NCBI GenBank assembly: GCA_963623875.1
Contig: CAVFNL010000021.1
Location: 1-64,000, forward strand
DNA: 64,000 nt
Direction of reading: 5' to 3'
Source: UBA3206 sp963623875
GTDB taxonomy: Bacteria > Bacillota_I > Bacilli_A > Acholeplasmatales > Anaeroplasmataceae
The translations under genes and the position numbers were made by a program. The stretch's first letter is position 1. Every line of letters starts with the position of its first letter. Of this stretch, positions 9,639-18,669 are shown piece by piece. The notes beneath the pieces are model-generated. The model saw only the letters and a list, made by a program, of their open reading frames with translations, searched no databases and was not told where the DNA came from.

Positions 9639-10199
9639 TTAAGCCTCCTTGTGATATTTTTTTATGATTTCAATTGCAATATCTACTTTAGCAACTCTTA
9701 AATCCATTGCCCTACGTACTATGTATTTATGGGCATCATCTTCACTCATACCTTCTTTAGATATAAGTAGCATTTTAGCAAGATTAACCTTTTTACTTTC
9801 TTCTAATTTTACAGCTAAAGGTTTCTCACTAGTCTTTCTAACGCTTCCACTAGCCGTTTCAAGCATTCTTACAGCTTGAACTACAACATCAGCCTTTGTA
9901 GGCTTAGAAATAGTTATAACTCCATAATTGGCAAATTTATAATACACATTATCATAGTACATTTGACTAACAAATATTATTGTAGGCGTTTTTTGCGCAT
10001 TATCAATAGCTAAGTTATATCCATTCCCATCGGGAAGAAGCGAATTTATTATTAAGAAGTTAAATTCTCTTTCATTTAATAATCTACATCCTAAGTTTTC
10101 ACTTTGAGCAAATGTTATTTCATAATCTTCATTGAATAGACTTTTTAACAACGTATTAAATTTATCATTGCTTGAAACTATAAGCATTTTATATTTCAT
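9639..10199 (-). CDS. ANTAR-domain regulator with degenerate receiver (RNA antiterminator type)
   Basis: The 186-residue protein has an N-terminal receiver-like domain (about 1-100), a linker, and a C-terminal three-helix ANTAR domain (about 130-182: LEESKKVNLAKMLLISKEGM, then the DDAHKYIVRRAMD helix). ANTAR domains bind paired RNA hairpins and prevent termination. In the receiver the phosphoacceptor aspartate position reads IIN (N52), so it is probably a pseudoreceiver not controlled by phosphorylation. Its place directly after glutamine synthetase suggests that it controls nitrogen leaders such as those at 14.8 and 18.7 kb. The expected A/G hexaloop hairpins were not found there by eye. Confidence 0.9.
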   Translation of the reverse strand: MKYKMLIVSSNDKFNTLLKSLFNEDYEITFAQSENLGCRLLNEREFNFLIINSLLPDGNGYNLAIDNAQKTPTIIFVSQMYYDNVYYKFANYGVITISKPTKADVVVQAVRMLETASGSVRKTSEKPLAVKLEESKKVNLAKMLLISKEGMSEDDAHKYIVRRAMDLRVAKVDIAIEIIKKYHKEA

Positions 10200-10218
10200 G
10201 TCTACTCAACTCCTTTAA

Positions 10219-11424
10219 TTATTTTAAAAATGATTCAAGAATTCTTTCGTTTAAATATTTTTTTATAAATTCTGATTTAGAAGCTATAGCTTTAGCTTCT
10301 GCTAAATCTTTAGGAAGCACGTCTAAAGTCTTTAAAATTGCATCATCTGCTTCAAATAGATTTAAATTTAAAGGTTCCCCTGGTTCTAATTTATTTAAAA
10401 TTCCATCCATCATTGCATATATTAATAAACTAAACGCAATATATGGATTTGATATACAATCTGGAGAACGAAGTTCAAATCTTTTGAATTCTCCTTTTGC
10501 GGCTGGAATTCTTATAAGGTCAGAACGATTTTCATATGAGTACGCAATATATTTTGGCGCACTATGATGACCAAGTCTTTGATATGAATTCTCTATGGGA
10601 TTTAAGAATAATGATAATTCTTTAATATGTTTTAAAATTCCTGCGATTGCATAATAGAAATCTTTTTCTTTATTTTCTGAATCAACAGAAATATTTATAT
10701 GATGACCATTTCCTGGTTTTCCTTCTAGAGGAGATGGTTCAAACGATGCATAAATACCATTTATAGAGGCGATTGTACGTACTACATTCTTATATGTAAT
10801 TGCATTATCAGCTGATGTAAGTGGGTCTGCATAATGATAATGAATTTCATTTTGTCCCGGACCTTCTTCATGATGTGATCCAGATGGTTGAATACCCATT
10901 TCTGATAAAGCTAGGCATATTTCACGTCTAATATTTTCTCCTCTATCTTCAGGGGCTACATCCATATACATTGCATTATCGTATGGTTCCTTTGTAGGAT
11001 TTCCATTAATATCTTCTTTAAATAAATAGAACTCCATTTCACTACCAAAACCAAAAGAAACGCCATTTTCTTTTGCATACGAAATAGCATTCTTTAATAC
11101 GTCTCTTGTATCAACTTCAAAAGGTGTGCCATCTGGGTTTTTGATATCGCATATCATACGAATAACTCTACCCTCTCTTGGTCTCCATGGTAAAATAGCT
11201 ATAGTTTCAGGATTAGGGAAGAGTAATAAATCACTCTTCTCTTCTCCTTTAAATCCTTTAATTGCCCACGCATCTATAGAAACTCCAAATTCAAATGCAC
11301 GTTCTAATTCTGATGGCATTATTGAAATGTTTTTTTGATTACCAAAAACATCAACAAATTGAAGTCTTATAAATTTCACATCATCATCTTTCACATATTC
11401 TAAAATTGTACTTATGTCTATCAT
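10219..11424 (-). CDS. glnA: Glutamine synthetase type I, lacking the C-terminal tail
   Basis: Condenses glutamate and ammonium to glutamine. The 401-residue protein starts at 11424 (MIDISTILEY) behind AGGAGG; an apparent longer reading frame would overlap the previous gene and has no ribosome site. Catalytic segments are present: EMEFYLF, GSHHEEGPGQNEIHYHYAD, GNGHHINIS and ENRSDLIRIPA. Compared with the roughly 444-residue Bacillus enzyme it ends about 26 residues early, after ERILESFLK, and so lacks the C-terminal thong that ties the two hexamer rings. The SIDAWAIKGF segment replaces the usual GSSIEGF. It follows the glutamate synthase genes, so the GS-GOGAT cycle is encoded in one operon. 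Confidence 0.93.
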   Translation of the reverse strand: MIDISTILEYVKDDDVKFIRLQFVDVFGNQKNISIMPSELERAFEFGVSIDAWAIKGFKGEEKSDLLLFPNPETIAILPWRPREGRVIRMICDIKNPDGTPFEVDTRDVLKNAISYAKENGVSFGFGSEMEFYLFKEDINGNPTKEPYDNAMYMDVAPEDRGENIRREICLALSEMGIQPSGSHHEEGPGQNEIHYHYADPLTSADNAITYKNVVRTIASINGIYASFEPSPLEGKPGNGHHINISVDSENKEKDFYYAIAGILKHIKELSLFLNPIENSYQRLGHHSAPKYIAYSYENRSDLIRIPAAKGEFKRFELRSPDCISNPYIAFSLLIYAMMDGILNKLEPGEPLNLNLFEADDAILKTLDVLPKDLAEAKAIASKSEFIKKYLNERILESFLK

Positions 11425-11434
11425 AAATATCCTC

Positions 11435-12160
11435 CTAATTTCCACAATAAAGTTGTTTATAAGGATTCTTAGAGTTAGGTAAAACCTTAATAAATTTCTC
11501 CTTTTTAAGCATTGATAAATCTGTATTAAAATATTTTTCATATTTTACTAAGTATTTATCAATCTCTTTTAGATCATCTTCTGTAGCTGTACTAGCTACT
11601 ACTTGTGAAGGGAATGTATAATCAGATACATCACCTCTTATATACATAACTCCACCATGCATTCCTGTAGCTGCATATTGGCCGATTGATTTTTCTTTGT
11701 TATCCTTATTCAATATAATTATAACACCACCAGCTTGATATTCACCTAAAAAATTTCCTGCAGCTCCACCAGCTACTATTACAGGTATCTTATCAAGATA
11801 GCTTTTCATATGAATTCCTGTTCTATATCCAACATCACCATCGATATATATTTCACCACCACGCATTGCATACCCTACAGTATCACCTGCATGACCGTGA
11901 ACAATAATTTCACCATCATTCATAGTATCTCCTAAGGCATCTGATGTATTACCATATATATCAATAATAGAACCATTTAGATAACATCCACAAGCATTTC
12001 CAATTGTTCCGTTTAGGATAAAGTGAACTCCTTCTGAAGATGCGGCTATATATCTATGACCTAATATGTTAGTTATTTCAATTTCTTTATCACTTGTATT
12101 TCTTACAAGTTCATTAAGTTTATCAAATGTTAAATCTTTTGCATCTATCATATTTATCAC
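11435..12160 (-). CDS. Glutamate synthase GXGXG (domain 3) subunit
   Basis: A right-handed beta-helix domain found as the C-terminal part of large GltB proteins and as a separate subunit in archaeal-type glutamate synthases. The 241-residue protein shows the repeating glycine pattern (NGTIGNACGCYLNGS, DTVGYAMRGGEIYIDGDVG, AAGNFLGEYQAGG). It overlaps the preceding subunit gene by four bases. It is structural, linking the amidotransferase and synthase centres. Confidence 0.92.
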   Translation of the reverse strand: MINMIDAKDLTFDKLNELVRNTSDKEIEITNILGHRYIAASSEGVHFILNGTIGNACGCYLNGSIIDIYGNTSDALGDTMNDGEIIVHGHAGDTVGYAMRGGEIYIDGDVGYRTGIHMKSYLDKIPVIVAGGAAGNFLGEYQAGGVIIILNKDNKEKSIGQYAATGMHGGVMYIRGDVSDYTFPSQVVASTATEDDLKEIDKYLVKYEKYFNTDLSMLKKEKFIKVLPNSKNPYKQLYCGN

Positions 12161-13662
12161 TCTCCTGCATGCTTAATTCCAAGAATTCTAAGTTCAGCAT
12201 CGGATAAATCATATCCTCTAAGCATTAATCTATTACCTTTTAAAGCTTCAATAGAGTTTATACCCATTCCACCAAGCATTTCTTTAATTTCACGTGTCCA
12301 TGCTGTTACTAAGTTTTCAAGTCTTTGTGCTCCAGTTTTTGGATTTAATCTCTTAGCTAAATCAGCATTTTGAGTCGCAATTCCCCAGTTACACTTACCG
12401 CTCTTACAATCTCTACATAAATGACATCCTATAGCTAGTAATGCCGCAGTTCCTATATATACTGCGTCAGCACCAAGGGCGATTGCTTTTAATACATCAG
12501 CACTGTTTCTAATACTTCCTGAAACAACAATAGAGACATTACCTCTTATTCCTTCTTCTCTTAATCTTTGATCAACTGATGCTAAAGCAAGTTCAATAGG
12601 AATACCTACATTATCTCTAATTCTTGTAGGCGCAGCTCCTGTTCCACCTTTATATCCATCAATAGCTATAATGTCAGCTCCTGATCTTGCAATACCTGAT
12701 GCGATAGCTGAAATGTTATGAACAGCCGCAACTTTTACAATAATAGGTCTTGTATAATTAGTAGCTTCTTTTAGGGAATATACAAGTTGACGTAAATCCT
12801 CAATTGAATAAATATCATGATGTGGCGCAGGTGAAATTGCATCTGATCCCTCAGGAATCATACGTGTTCTTGATACATCACCAATAGTTTTTGTTCCAGG
12901 TAGGTGTCCTCCTACTCCTGGTTTTGCACCTTGTCCCATTTTAATTTCAATCGCAGCTCCACCATATAAGAAGTCTTTATATACTCCAAATCTTCCTGAA
13001 GCAACTTGTACTATAGTATTATCAGTGTATCCCTTTAAATCTTCATGAAGTCCACCCTCACCAGTATTGTAGAATGTTCCTAGGTTTTTAGCAGCTTCAG
13101 CTAATGCTTTATGCGCATTTAAAGAAATAGCTCCATAACTCATACCAGCAAACATAATTGGTGTTTCAAGTTTTAATTGAGGCTCCATTTTAGTAATTAA
13201 TTTACCATTTTCATCTCTTTTAATATTGTTATCTTTCTTACCTAAGAAAACTCTAGTCTCCATAGGCTCACGTAGTGAATCTATAGGTGGATTAGTTACT
13301 TGAGATGCATTTATAAGCATATGATCAAAATAGTTTTTAGTTTTATTAGGATTTCCCATAGATGAAAGTAACACTCCACCACTTTCAGCTTGTTTATAAA
13401 TTTCATGGATTGCTTGTTCACTATAGTTATAATTATCTCTCATATGATTAACACTACGTCCAATTTGAAGTGCCTTAGTAGGGCATATTGAAACACAGCG
13501 TTGACAATCAACACATTTTGTATTGTCCGCAATCATCATTTTTAAATCTTCATCATATTTATGTACACCATAAGAGCATTGTTTTTCACATGCTCTACAA
13601 TTAGTACATTTTAAATTATTTCTAAAAATTTCAAATTCAGGATAGATAAAACCCTCATTCAT
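12157..13662 (-). CDS. Glutamate synthase FMN-binding synthase subunit with ferredoxin domain
   Basis: Reductive transfer of the glutamine amide to 2-oxoglutarate. The 501-residue protein begins with two four-cysteine clusters (CTNCRACEKQC and CVDCQRCVSICP), then the FMN-binding synthase barrel (PIMFAGMSYGAISLNAHKAL, GGHLPGTKT, IDGYKGGTGAAPT) and a C-terminal cysteine cluster CHLCRDCKSGKC. This is the archaeal-type GltB2 architecture, which takes electrons through Fe-S clusters rather than from a fused NADPH subunit; no GltD is encoded here. Start and stop overlap or abut neighbours on both sides. Confidence 0.95.
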   Translation of the reverse strand: MNEGFIYPEFEIFRNNLKCTNCRACEKQCSYGVHKYDEDLKMMIADNTKCVDCQRCVSICPTKALQIGRSVNHMRDNYNYSEQAIHEIYKQAESGGVLLSSMGNPNKTKNYFDHMLINASQVTNPPIDSLREPMETRVFLGKKDNNIKRDENGKLITKMEPQLKLETPIMFAGMSYGAISLNAHKALAEAAKNLGTFYNTGEGGLHEDLKGYTDNTIVQVASGRFGVYKDFLYGGAAIEIKMGQGAKPGVGGHLPGTKTIGDVSRTRMIPEGSDAISPAPHHDIYSIEDLRQLVYSLKEATNYTRPIIVKVAAVHNISAIASGIARSGADIIAIDGYKGGTGAAPTRIRDNVGIPIELALASVDQRLREEGIRGNVSIVVSGSIRNSADVLKAIALGADAVYIGTAALLAIGCHLCRDCKSGKCNWGIATQNADLAKRLNPKTGAQRLENLVTAWTREIKEMLGGMGINSIEALKGNRLMLRGYDLSDAELRILGIKHAGE

Positions 13663-13663
13663 A

Positions 13664-14755
13664 TTATCTAGCCTCCTTATTTAGCATTACAATGACAGGT
13701 TCTCCACCACGTGGTGAATAAACACTATCAAGATTTGGTTCCATAGATCTAATAGCACATTCCTCTGAACCAAAATATACCATATCATCTTTATACCCTA
13801 CAACAAGACTACGAAGCTTTAATCTATCATTTAAAGCCATTAATCCGTCTTTAAATCCTACAATTATAGAGAAAGGTCCTGTTACTAGAAGAGATGAATA
13901 TGTATTTCTTAAGAAAGTATATTTTTCTTTTAATTCTGCTGGCATCTTATCGATTTCATCCCAGAATGGCGCAGCCATAACTGAAGCTACTTCTTCTAAA
14001 GTTAAATGCTCTTTTCTAAGAAGATAATCAATTATATAGCACATAACTTCTGTGTCTGTTTGTAAATTACATTTATAACCAAACATTTCCATATATCTTC
14101 TATTTGCGTCATAAGATGAAATTTCACCATTATGAACTATAGAATGTTCAAGCAATGCAAATGGATGAGATCCAGCCCACCAACCTGGTGTGTTAGTTGG
14201 ATAACGTCCGTGTGCAGTCCACATATATCCCTCATATTGATCAAGCATGAAGAATTCTCCAACATCCTCAGGGAAACCTACAGCTTTAAATACTCCCATA
14301 TTTTTTCCTGAAGAGAAAATATAAGCTCCTTCAATATCAGTATTTATTTTAAACACTATTCTTGAAACATATTCTTCTTCATCAAGTTCAGAATCCTTAA
14401 GTCTATTTAAGTTTGGCTTTGCAAAATATCTCCAAATAAGTGGCTTATTTTTAATAGCTTCAATTTTTTTAGTAGGAATTATTGAATATGAAACAATCTC
14501 AAACATCTTATTAATATAATGTTCACATTCTTCTTTCGCTTTTTCATTATCGTAGAATATATGAAGAGCATAATAATCTTTATATTCAGGATAAATACCA
14601 TATCCGGCAAATCCTCCTCCTAGACCATTTGATCTATCATGCATAGTTCGCATTGATTCTACAATCTTTTCTCCATTAAATCTTTTTCCATCCTTTGAAA
14701 TAATCGCAGCTATTGCACATCCAGATGGATTTCTAAATTCTCCTTCTCTTAACAT
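13664..14755 (-). CDS. Glutamate synthase glutaminase (class II amidotransferase) subunit
   Basis: Releases ammonia from glutamine for the synthase subunit. The 363-residue protein has the class II amidotransferase fold: GWWAGSHPFALLEHSIVHNGEISSYD and TDTEVMCYI. The only N-terminal cysteine is C13 in NPSGCAIAA, so activity would need removal of a 12-residue propeptide, as in GltB-type enzymes. It is the first gene of the eight-gene operon. Its start lies behind GAGGTGAT, about 107 bases downstream of the predicted transcription start, with a leader terminator in between. Confidence 0.92.
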   Translation of the reverse strand: MLREGEFRNPSGCAIAAIISKDGKRFNGEKIVESMRTMHDRSNGLGGGFAGYGIYPEYKDYYALHIFYDNEKAKEECEHYINKMFEIVSYSIIPTKKIEAIKNKPLIWRYFAKPNLNRLKDSELDEEEYVSRIVFKINTDIEGAYIFSSGKNMGVFKAVGFPEDVGEFFMLDQYEGYMWTAHGRYPTNTPGWWAGSHPFALLEHSIVHNGEISSYDANRRYMEMFGYKCNLQTDTEVMCYIIDYLLRKEHLTLEEVASVMAAPFWDEIDKMPAELKEKYTFLRNTYSSLLVTGPFSIIVGFKDGLMALNDRLKLRSLVVGYKDDMVYFGSEECAIRSMEPNLDSVYSPRGGEPVIVMLNKEAR

Positions 14756-14801
14756 CTAAATCACCTCATTGTAATTTTTTCCCTAAAATTGTAAGGGTAA
14801 G

Positions 14802-14853
14802 AAAAAAGGGTGTCCAAAAAACAGGCATAATAAATGTCTATTTTTTGAACCCC
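14802..14853 (-). terminator. Leader terminator (attenuator) of the glutamate synthase operon
   Basis: On the minus strand GGGGTTCAAAAAATAGAC pairs imperfectly with CTGTTTTTTGGACACCC, followed by TTTTTT. It begins about nine bases after the predicted start site and ends about 45 bases before the first gene. Its position between promoter and coding region marks it as a conditional terminator. The plus strand has no T run and no gene that would need it. Confidence 0.7.
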
Positions 14854-14868
14854 ATTGTTCATACTACA

Positions 14869-14897
14869 AAGATACCATTTCATTTTTTTATAGTCAA
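14869..14897 (-). promoter_or_regulatory. Promoter of the glutamate synthase / lysine operon
   Basis: Minus-strand TTGACT (14897-14892), 17-base spacer, TATCTT (14874-14869). Predicted start near 14862. The first gene begins at 14755. Confidence 0.75.
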
Positions 14898-15119
14898 TAA
14901 ATTTTGTAAACATTTATATGACCAGCAAATTTTATACAAGATTATTTAAAAAACGCAAATTTATTTCAAAAAAGCGGTGCATTCGATGTTCATGTTGCAT
15001 AAAGTTAGCATTTTTAAACCATTTTCTTAAACAGCTCGCAAAATTATATTTTACAAAACACATAATTTATAAAATTAAATTCCTGATATTTTGCTTGAAA
15101 CAAGTCAAGCTGTCATAAA
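14898..15119. other. Intergenic region upstream of the gltB promoter
   Basis: About 220 bases of AT-rich DNA with no supported gene, between the gltB promoter and the end of the ABC transporter gene. A 66-codon plus-strand frame (14918-15118) has no ribosome site and a basic composition without recognisable features. Confidence 0.4.
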
Positions 15120-17297
15120 TTAATACGAAGTTAATAAATCTTTATTTTCTTTATTTTTTATTTTAACCATATTAAAATATAACAAAATCATATGAATTAG
15201 TATAGTAAACAAAACAAATATACAAACTATCCATAAATTAAAGCTTAAAATATTACCATTAAATACATAATTATATTCTATTGCATTTCTGTTTAATGCA
15301 ACATAACAAACATACACAAAAACAGCTATGATTGATGTAGATATATTTATTGGTATACTATCATAAAATACCAATCTTAAAATATCACGGTTGGATATTC
15401 CATTATGTTTTAGTATTCCAAAGTTTCTTAAATTGTTCTTAAAGATAGAAAAATTCATATAATAAAGCATACTTATCTCTAATATAAGTCCTGCAACTAG
15501 AATATAAATAGAAATTTTTCTTGCGGCTTTTCTTTCTTCTATAACCTCGGATACTTCATCATCTAGTGGATTTAGTAATTTCAATTTTTCTTCTTTTACT
15601 AATTTCTTTATTTTTTTATATTCTTTAGTATTCCCAGGCCTTACCGCAATATGTGGTATGTCTACCGCTCTATCCTTATATTCAACTATGGTATTACAAA
15701 ATGAATCAGTAAACGCTACTTCAGGGGATGAAAGTCCTGCTTTTACAAATATACCCGTCAATGTAAAATCATACATTTTCCCAGCCAACTCTAAAGATAT
15801 TTTTTTACCTATATATTCACTTTCATCATCAACTCTATCTACGCCTAGATATCTACATAAAGCCCATGATGAAAACATAATCTCATTATCATTTTCAAGC
15901 ATTTTACCTTTTTCAATATTGTAAGGATTTACAAGTGATTTTTTATAAAACCTATATTCTTCACCATTATGAGTGAATGTCTTCTTTTTTCTATGCCTTA
16001 ATGTATTAAAAGTATTTTCGTTTAATTCAATATTTTCATACCAATTATCAATATAACTAACAAAGTTGTACTTGCTATCTCCTGTAAGCTTATCGAAATA
16101 GTGATAATTTGTTGTTCTTACTTTTACGATATTTAATGCTATTTCATTATCTATCACAAATGATTTTAAATGTAATTCATCACATCTCTCTTTCGAGTAA
16201 TCAGTAATAATTATATCATTATCTTTTAAATCATTGTTTATTATATAATTTTGAATACAACTAGAGTTTTCGCTATCGCCTTCAACTAGGTCAGCATATG
16301 TTATTAAATCTAAATCATAATAAAATTTAGTATATTTTTTAAATTTATTAGCTTTTTCGCTTGTAATATCAAAAGTATTATATTCTATCGTTGATTCATT
16401 AGATACTACATAATAGTCACAAAAACTTTTGTATGATTTAAACTCTAAATTATTCATATCAAACATCACATTATAAAGTCCAACGACCACAAAGCACATA
16501 GAAATCATTAAAGTAATAGTAAAAACTACTTTTCTAACTAATTGTTTAGAAAACATCTGATGTGATATTTTCAAAGTATTTAGTGTCTTTGTCTTTTTAA
16601 TTGCCTCATAACTTGATTCAAAATATGAAACATTTAATTCCAAAATCTCTCCGTACGATAATTTGATATATTGATCTGTATATTTTTCTATCAATTCTAT
16701 GTCATGTGTTGATACAAGAACAAGTCTATCCTTCGATAATTCCTTCAAAGTATCAACAACTATAGTTGCGTTTTCTAAGTCTAAAGATGCGGTAGGTTCA
16801 TCTGCTAAAACTATTTTTGTGTTTCTTAAAATCGTAATGAGAATTGCGACTCTTTCTTTCTCTCCACCAGATAGTTTTGAAACCTCTAATTCCATTAAAT
16901 CGTTGATTTTTAAAAGATTAGAATACTTTTCAAAATTTTCTACACAATTTTTAAAAAGAATACCTGAAACATTTAATATCACTTTTATATTGTCGATTAC
17001 TTTTAAATGATTAAATAATTGATTATCTTGATAAATATATCCTACGATATTTTTCCTTATTATATCTATATCCTTATTAGTAATAGTATCATAATCATAG
17101 CCAGCAACTTTTATTTTCCCTGAAGTTTTTAGTATTTCATGCGATATTAAATTAAAAATAGTCGATTTCCCACTTCCACTTTTTCCTTCTAGTGCTATTA
17201 ATCCTCTAGATGGCAATTTAAATGTGAGATTTTTAACAATAGCCGTTTTTAGCCTATCATTATCATATACAACACTTACGTTATCAAATAATATCAT
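15120..17297 (-). CDS. ABC transporter, ATPase fused to FtsX-like permease
   Basis: About 725 residues. The N-terminal ABC domain (about 1-220) has Walker A GKSGSGKST, signature LSGGE and Walker B DEPTASLD, of the MacB/LolD type. The rest is a permease with one membrane helix (VVFTITLMISMCFVVVGLYN), a large extracytoplasmic domain of roughly 270 residues, and three C-terminal helices, the FtsX/MacB layout. Such proteins usually move peptides or lipids, or transmit conformational signals, rather than import nutrients. The start at 17297 overlaps the stop of the secreted-protein gene (TAATATG), so the two are translationally coupled and probably act together. Confidence 0.85.
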   Translation of the reverse strand: MILFDNVSVVYDNDRLKTAIVKNLTFKLPSRGLIALEGKSGSGKSTIFNLISHEILKTSGKIKVAGYDYDTITNKDIDIIRKNIVGYIYQDNQLFNHLKVIDNIKVILNVSGILFKNCVENFEKYSNLLKINDLMELEVSKLSGGEKERVAILITILRNTKIVLADEPTASLDLENATIVVDTLKELSKDRLVLVSTHDIELIEKYTDQYIKLSYGEILELNVSYFESSYEAIKKTKTLNTLKISHQMFSKQLVRKVVFTITLMISMCFVVVGLYNVMFDMNNLEFKSYKSFCDYYVVSNESTIEYNTFDITSEKANKFKKYTKFYYDLDLITYADLVEGDSENSSCIQNYIINNDLKDNDIIITDYSKERCDELHLKSFVIDNEIALNIVKVRTTNYHYFDKLTGDSKYNFVSYIDNWYENIELNENTFNTLRHRKKKTFTHNGEEYRFYKKSLVNPYNIEKGKMLENDNEIMFSSWALCRYLGVDRVDDESEYIGKKISLELAGKMYDFTLTGIFVKAGLSSPEVAFTDSFCNTIVEYKDRAVDIPHIAVRPGNTKEYKKIKKLVKEEKLKLLNPLDDEVSEVIEERKAARKISIYILVAGLILEISMLYYMNFSIFKNNLRNFGILKHNGISNRDILRLVFYDSIPINISTSIIAVFVYVCYVALNRNAIEYNYVFNGNILSFNLWIVCIFVLFTILIHMILLYFNMVKIKNKENKDLLTSY

Positions 17298-17298
17298 A

Positions 17299-18162
17299 TT
17301 ATATTTCACCATCTAAATAAACATATCCGTTTTGCTTGTCCATAATATTTTTATACATACTACCTTCTTTAATATAAGGGTAGAAACCTATTGCGCTTGA
17401 ATCTTCTCTAAATGCATACTTTATAAAATAGCCAGCATCACTTAATCCACTTGCTTTATATGAATATGTTTTATATTTCTTTCCATACCAAGTCTTTTTA
17501 TTTTTTACTTCTTGTGAATAATTTATTTCGAAAACTTTAACAAAATATACATCAAAATCTGCCCTAATTTCACAAGCATAGTATCTATCGCAATCAAAAG
17601 CATTTAAAACATTCTTAATTGATAGTCCTTCGCTAATTGTATAACTTTTTTCTTCTTTAATTTTATTAGAAATACTAGTTGATAGTTCGCTATCAATAAA
17701 ATATGTAAATTTTAATACATCTAATGACGCTGTCAAGCCTTTTTGTATAGAATAAGGTCCTTTTAAGTTTTCTTCCATACTTTTTTCATAAGTAGAACCT
17801 TCTGTCTTACTTGATGTGTATGTAATCACTATTGAATTATTTTTAGCAACATATAAATAATCCTCATTAATTTTTTTTACTCTTGCATTAAGTACCTTAT
17901 CATATTTATATATAACATATTTAAATTTATCTAACTTATAATATGAATTGTCATAATTATTTTCTTTTATTCTTTTAATCGAACCATATGTACCATCTGA
18001 TAGTCTTTTTGAATTTCCAAATATAGTTTCATCAACATAAGAATTTGCATAAGCAGTGTTATTACCGTATGAATAGCTTTCATTGTATGTTTTCGCGTTT
18101 ATATTAGGGCATACGCAAAAAAAGCCTAATGTAAACCCGCTAATTAAAATAATTTTTTTCAT
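17299..18162 (-). CDS. Secreted protein of unknown function, partner of the ABC transporter
   Basis: I do not recognise a family. The 287-residue product has a clear signal peptide (MKKIILISGFTLGFFCVCPN, cleavage probably after NINA). The mature part is rich in Ser, Thr, Tyr and Lys. The middle (about 100-190) alternates polar Ser/Thr with hydrophobic residues in strands, and there is a CDRYYAC segment with two cysteines seven residues apart. The strand pattern loosely recalls beta-pore-forming secreted proteins, but no diagnostic motif supports that. It has a strong promoter of its own and is followed, with overlapping stop and start, by an ABC-permease gene. A substrate, signal or immunity relationship between the two is inferred from this coupling only. 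Confidence 0.7.
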   Translation of the reverse strand: MKKIILISGFTLGFFCVCPNINAKTYNESYSYGNNTAYANSYVDETIFGNSKRLSDGTYGSIKRIKENNYDNSYYKLDKFKYVIYKYDKVLNARVKKINEDYLYVAKNNSIVITYTSSKTEGSTYEKSMEENLKGPYSIQKGLTASLDVLKFTYFIDSELSTSISNKIKEEKSYTISEGLSIKNVLNAFDCDRYYACEIRADFDVYFVKVFEINYSQEVKNKKTWYGKKYKTYSYKASGLSDAGYFIKYAFREDSSAIGFYPYIKEGSMYKNIMDKQNGYVYLDGEI

Positions 18163-18200
18163 TATAATCCCCCGTATGATTACCTATTTAACGTATGAAT

Positions 18201-18228
18201 ATTATACCACTCCACATATTATTGTCAA
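18201..18228 (-). promoter_or_regulatory. Strong promoter of the secreted protein / ABC transporter pair
   Basis: Consensus TTGACA (18228-18223), 16-base spacer, consensus TATAAT (18206-18201) on the minus strand. A GGGGGA ribosome site precedes the ATG at 18162. It is among the best promoter matches in the window. Confidence 0.8.
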
Positions 18229-18636
18229 CTTTTGGTTATTTACAACTAACGCGTAACCTAATACATATTTAATACGCATAATTTTTCTTCTATTATGCCA
18301 AAAATTTGATAGTTGTTACAGTCAACATGGATTTTTACAAATTAGATGCAATCCAAAATGCGCCAACATAACATCACACCCTATTTTTATAAACATCATT
18401 AATAAGGTTTACAATATTTTATAATTTGAAACCGTTGCCTAAATAAAATTCAAAGTAATTGACTTATCAAAAATATAATTCAACGCATTCTTTTAGAAAT
18501 ACGTACGTTTCGAACAACATTAGTATATTTTGAAATCATCTTCCTAGGAAACACAAAATTTAATTTTATGAAGTTCAGTTGTTTAAAAATTTAATTCAAA
18601 AACTTCACTATGAAAGTAATATCAATGCATTTTAAT
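18229..18636. other. Long intergenic region between divergent promoters
   Basis: About 400 bases with no supported gene. A weak inverted repeat TGAAGTT (18569-18575) / AACTTCA (18601-18607) lies upstream of the glutamine synthetase III promoter. No small-RNA terminator was seen. Confidence 0.4.
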
Positions 18637-18665
18637 TTGACTTATAGGTTTTAAGGGCTTACAAT
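18637..18665 (+). promoter_or_regulatory. Promoter of the glutamine synthetase III gene
   Basis: TTGACT (18637-18642), 17-base spacer, TACAAT (18660-18665). Predicted start near 18672, giving a leader of about 84 bases that is almost entirely taken up by a hairpin. Confidence 0.8.
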
Positions 18666-18669
18666 TAGG

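Noticed and set aside
9639..10199. Ordinary phosphorylation-controlled response regulator
   Set aside because: The phosphoacceptor position is Asn and the C-terminal domain is ANTAR, not a DNA-binding domain. No histidine kinase gene lies nearby.
14918..15118. Possible 66-codon plus-strand gene between gltB and the ABC transporter
   Set aside because: No ribosome site, no family resemblance, and basic composition typical of random AT-rich frames. The region carries the gltB promoter on the other strand.
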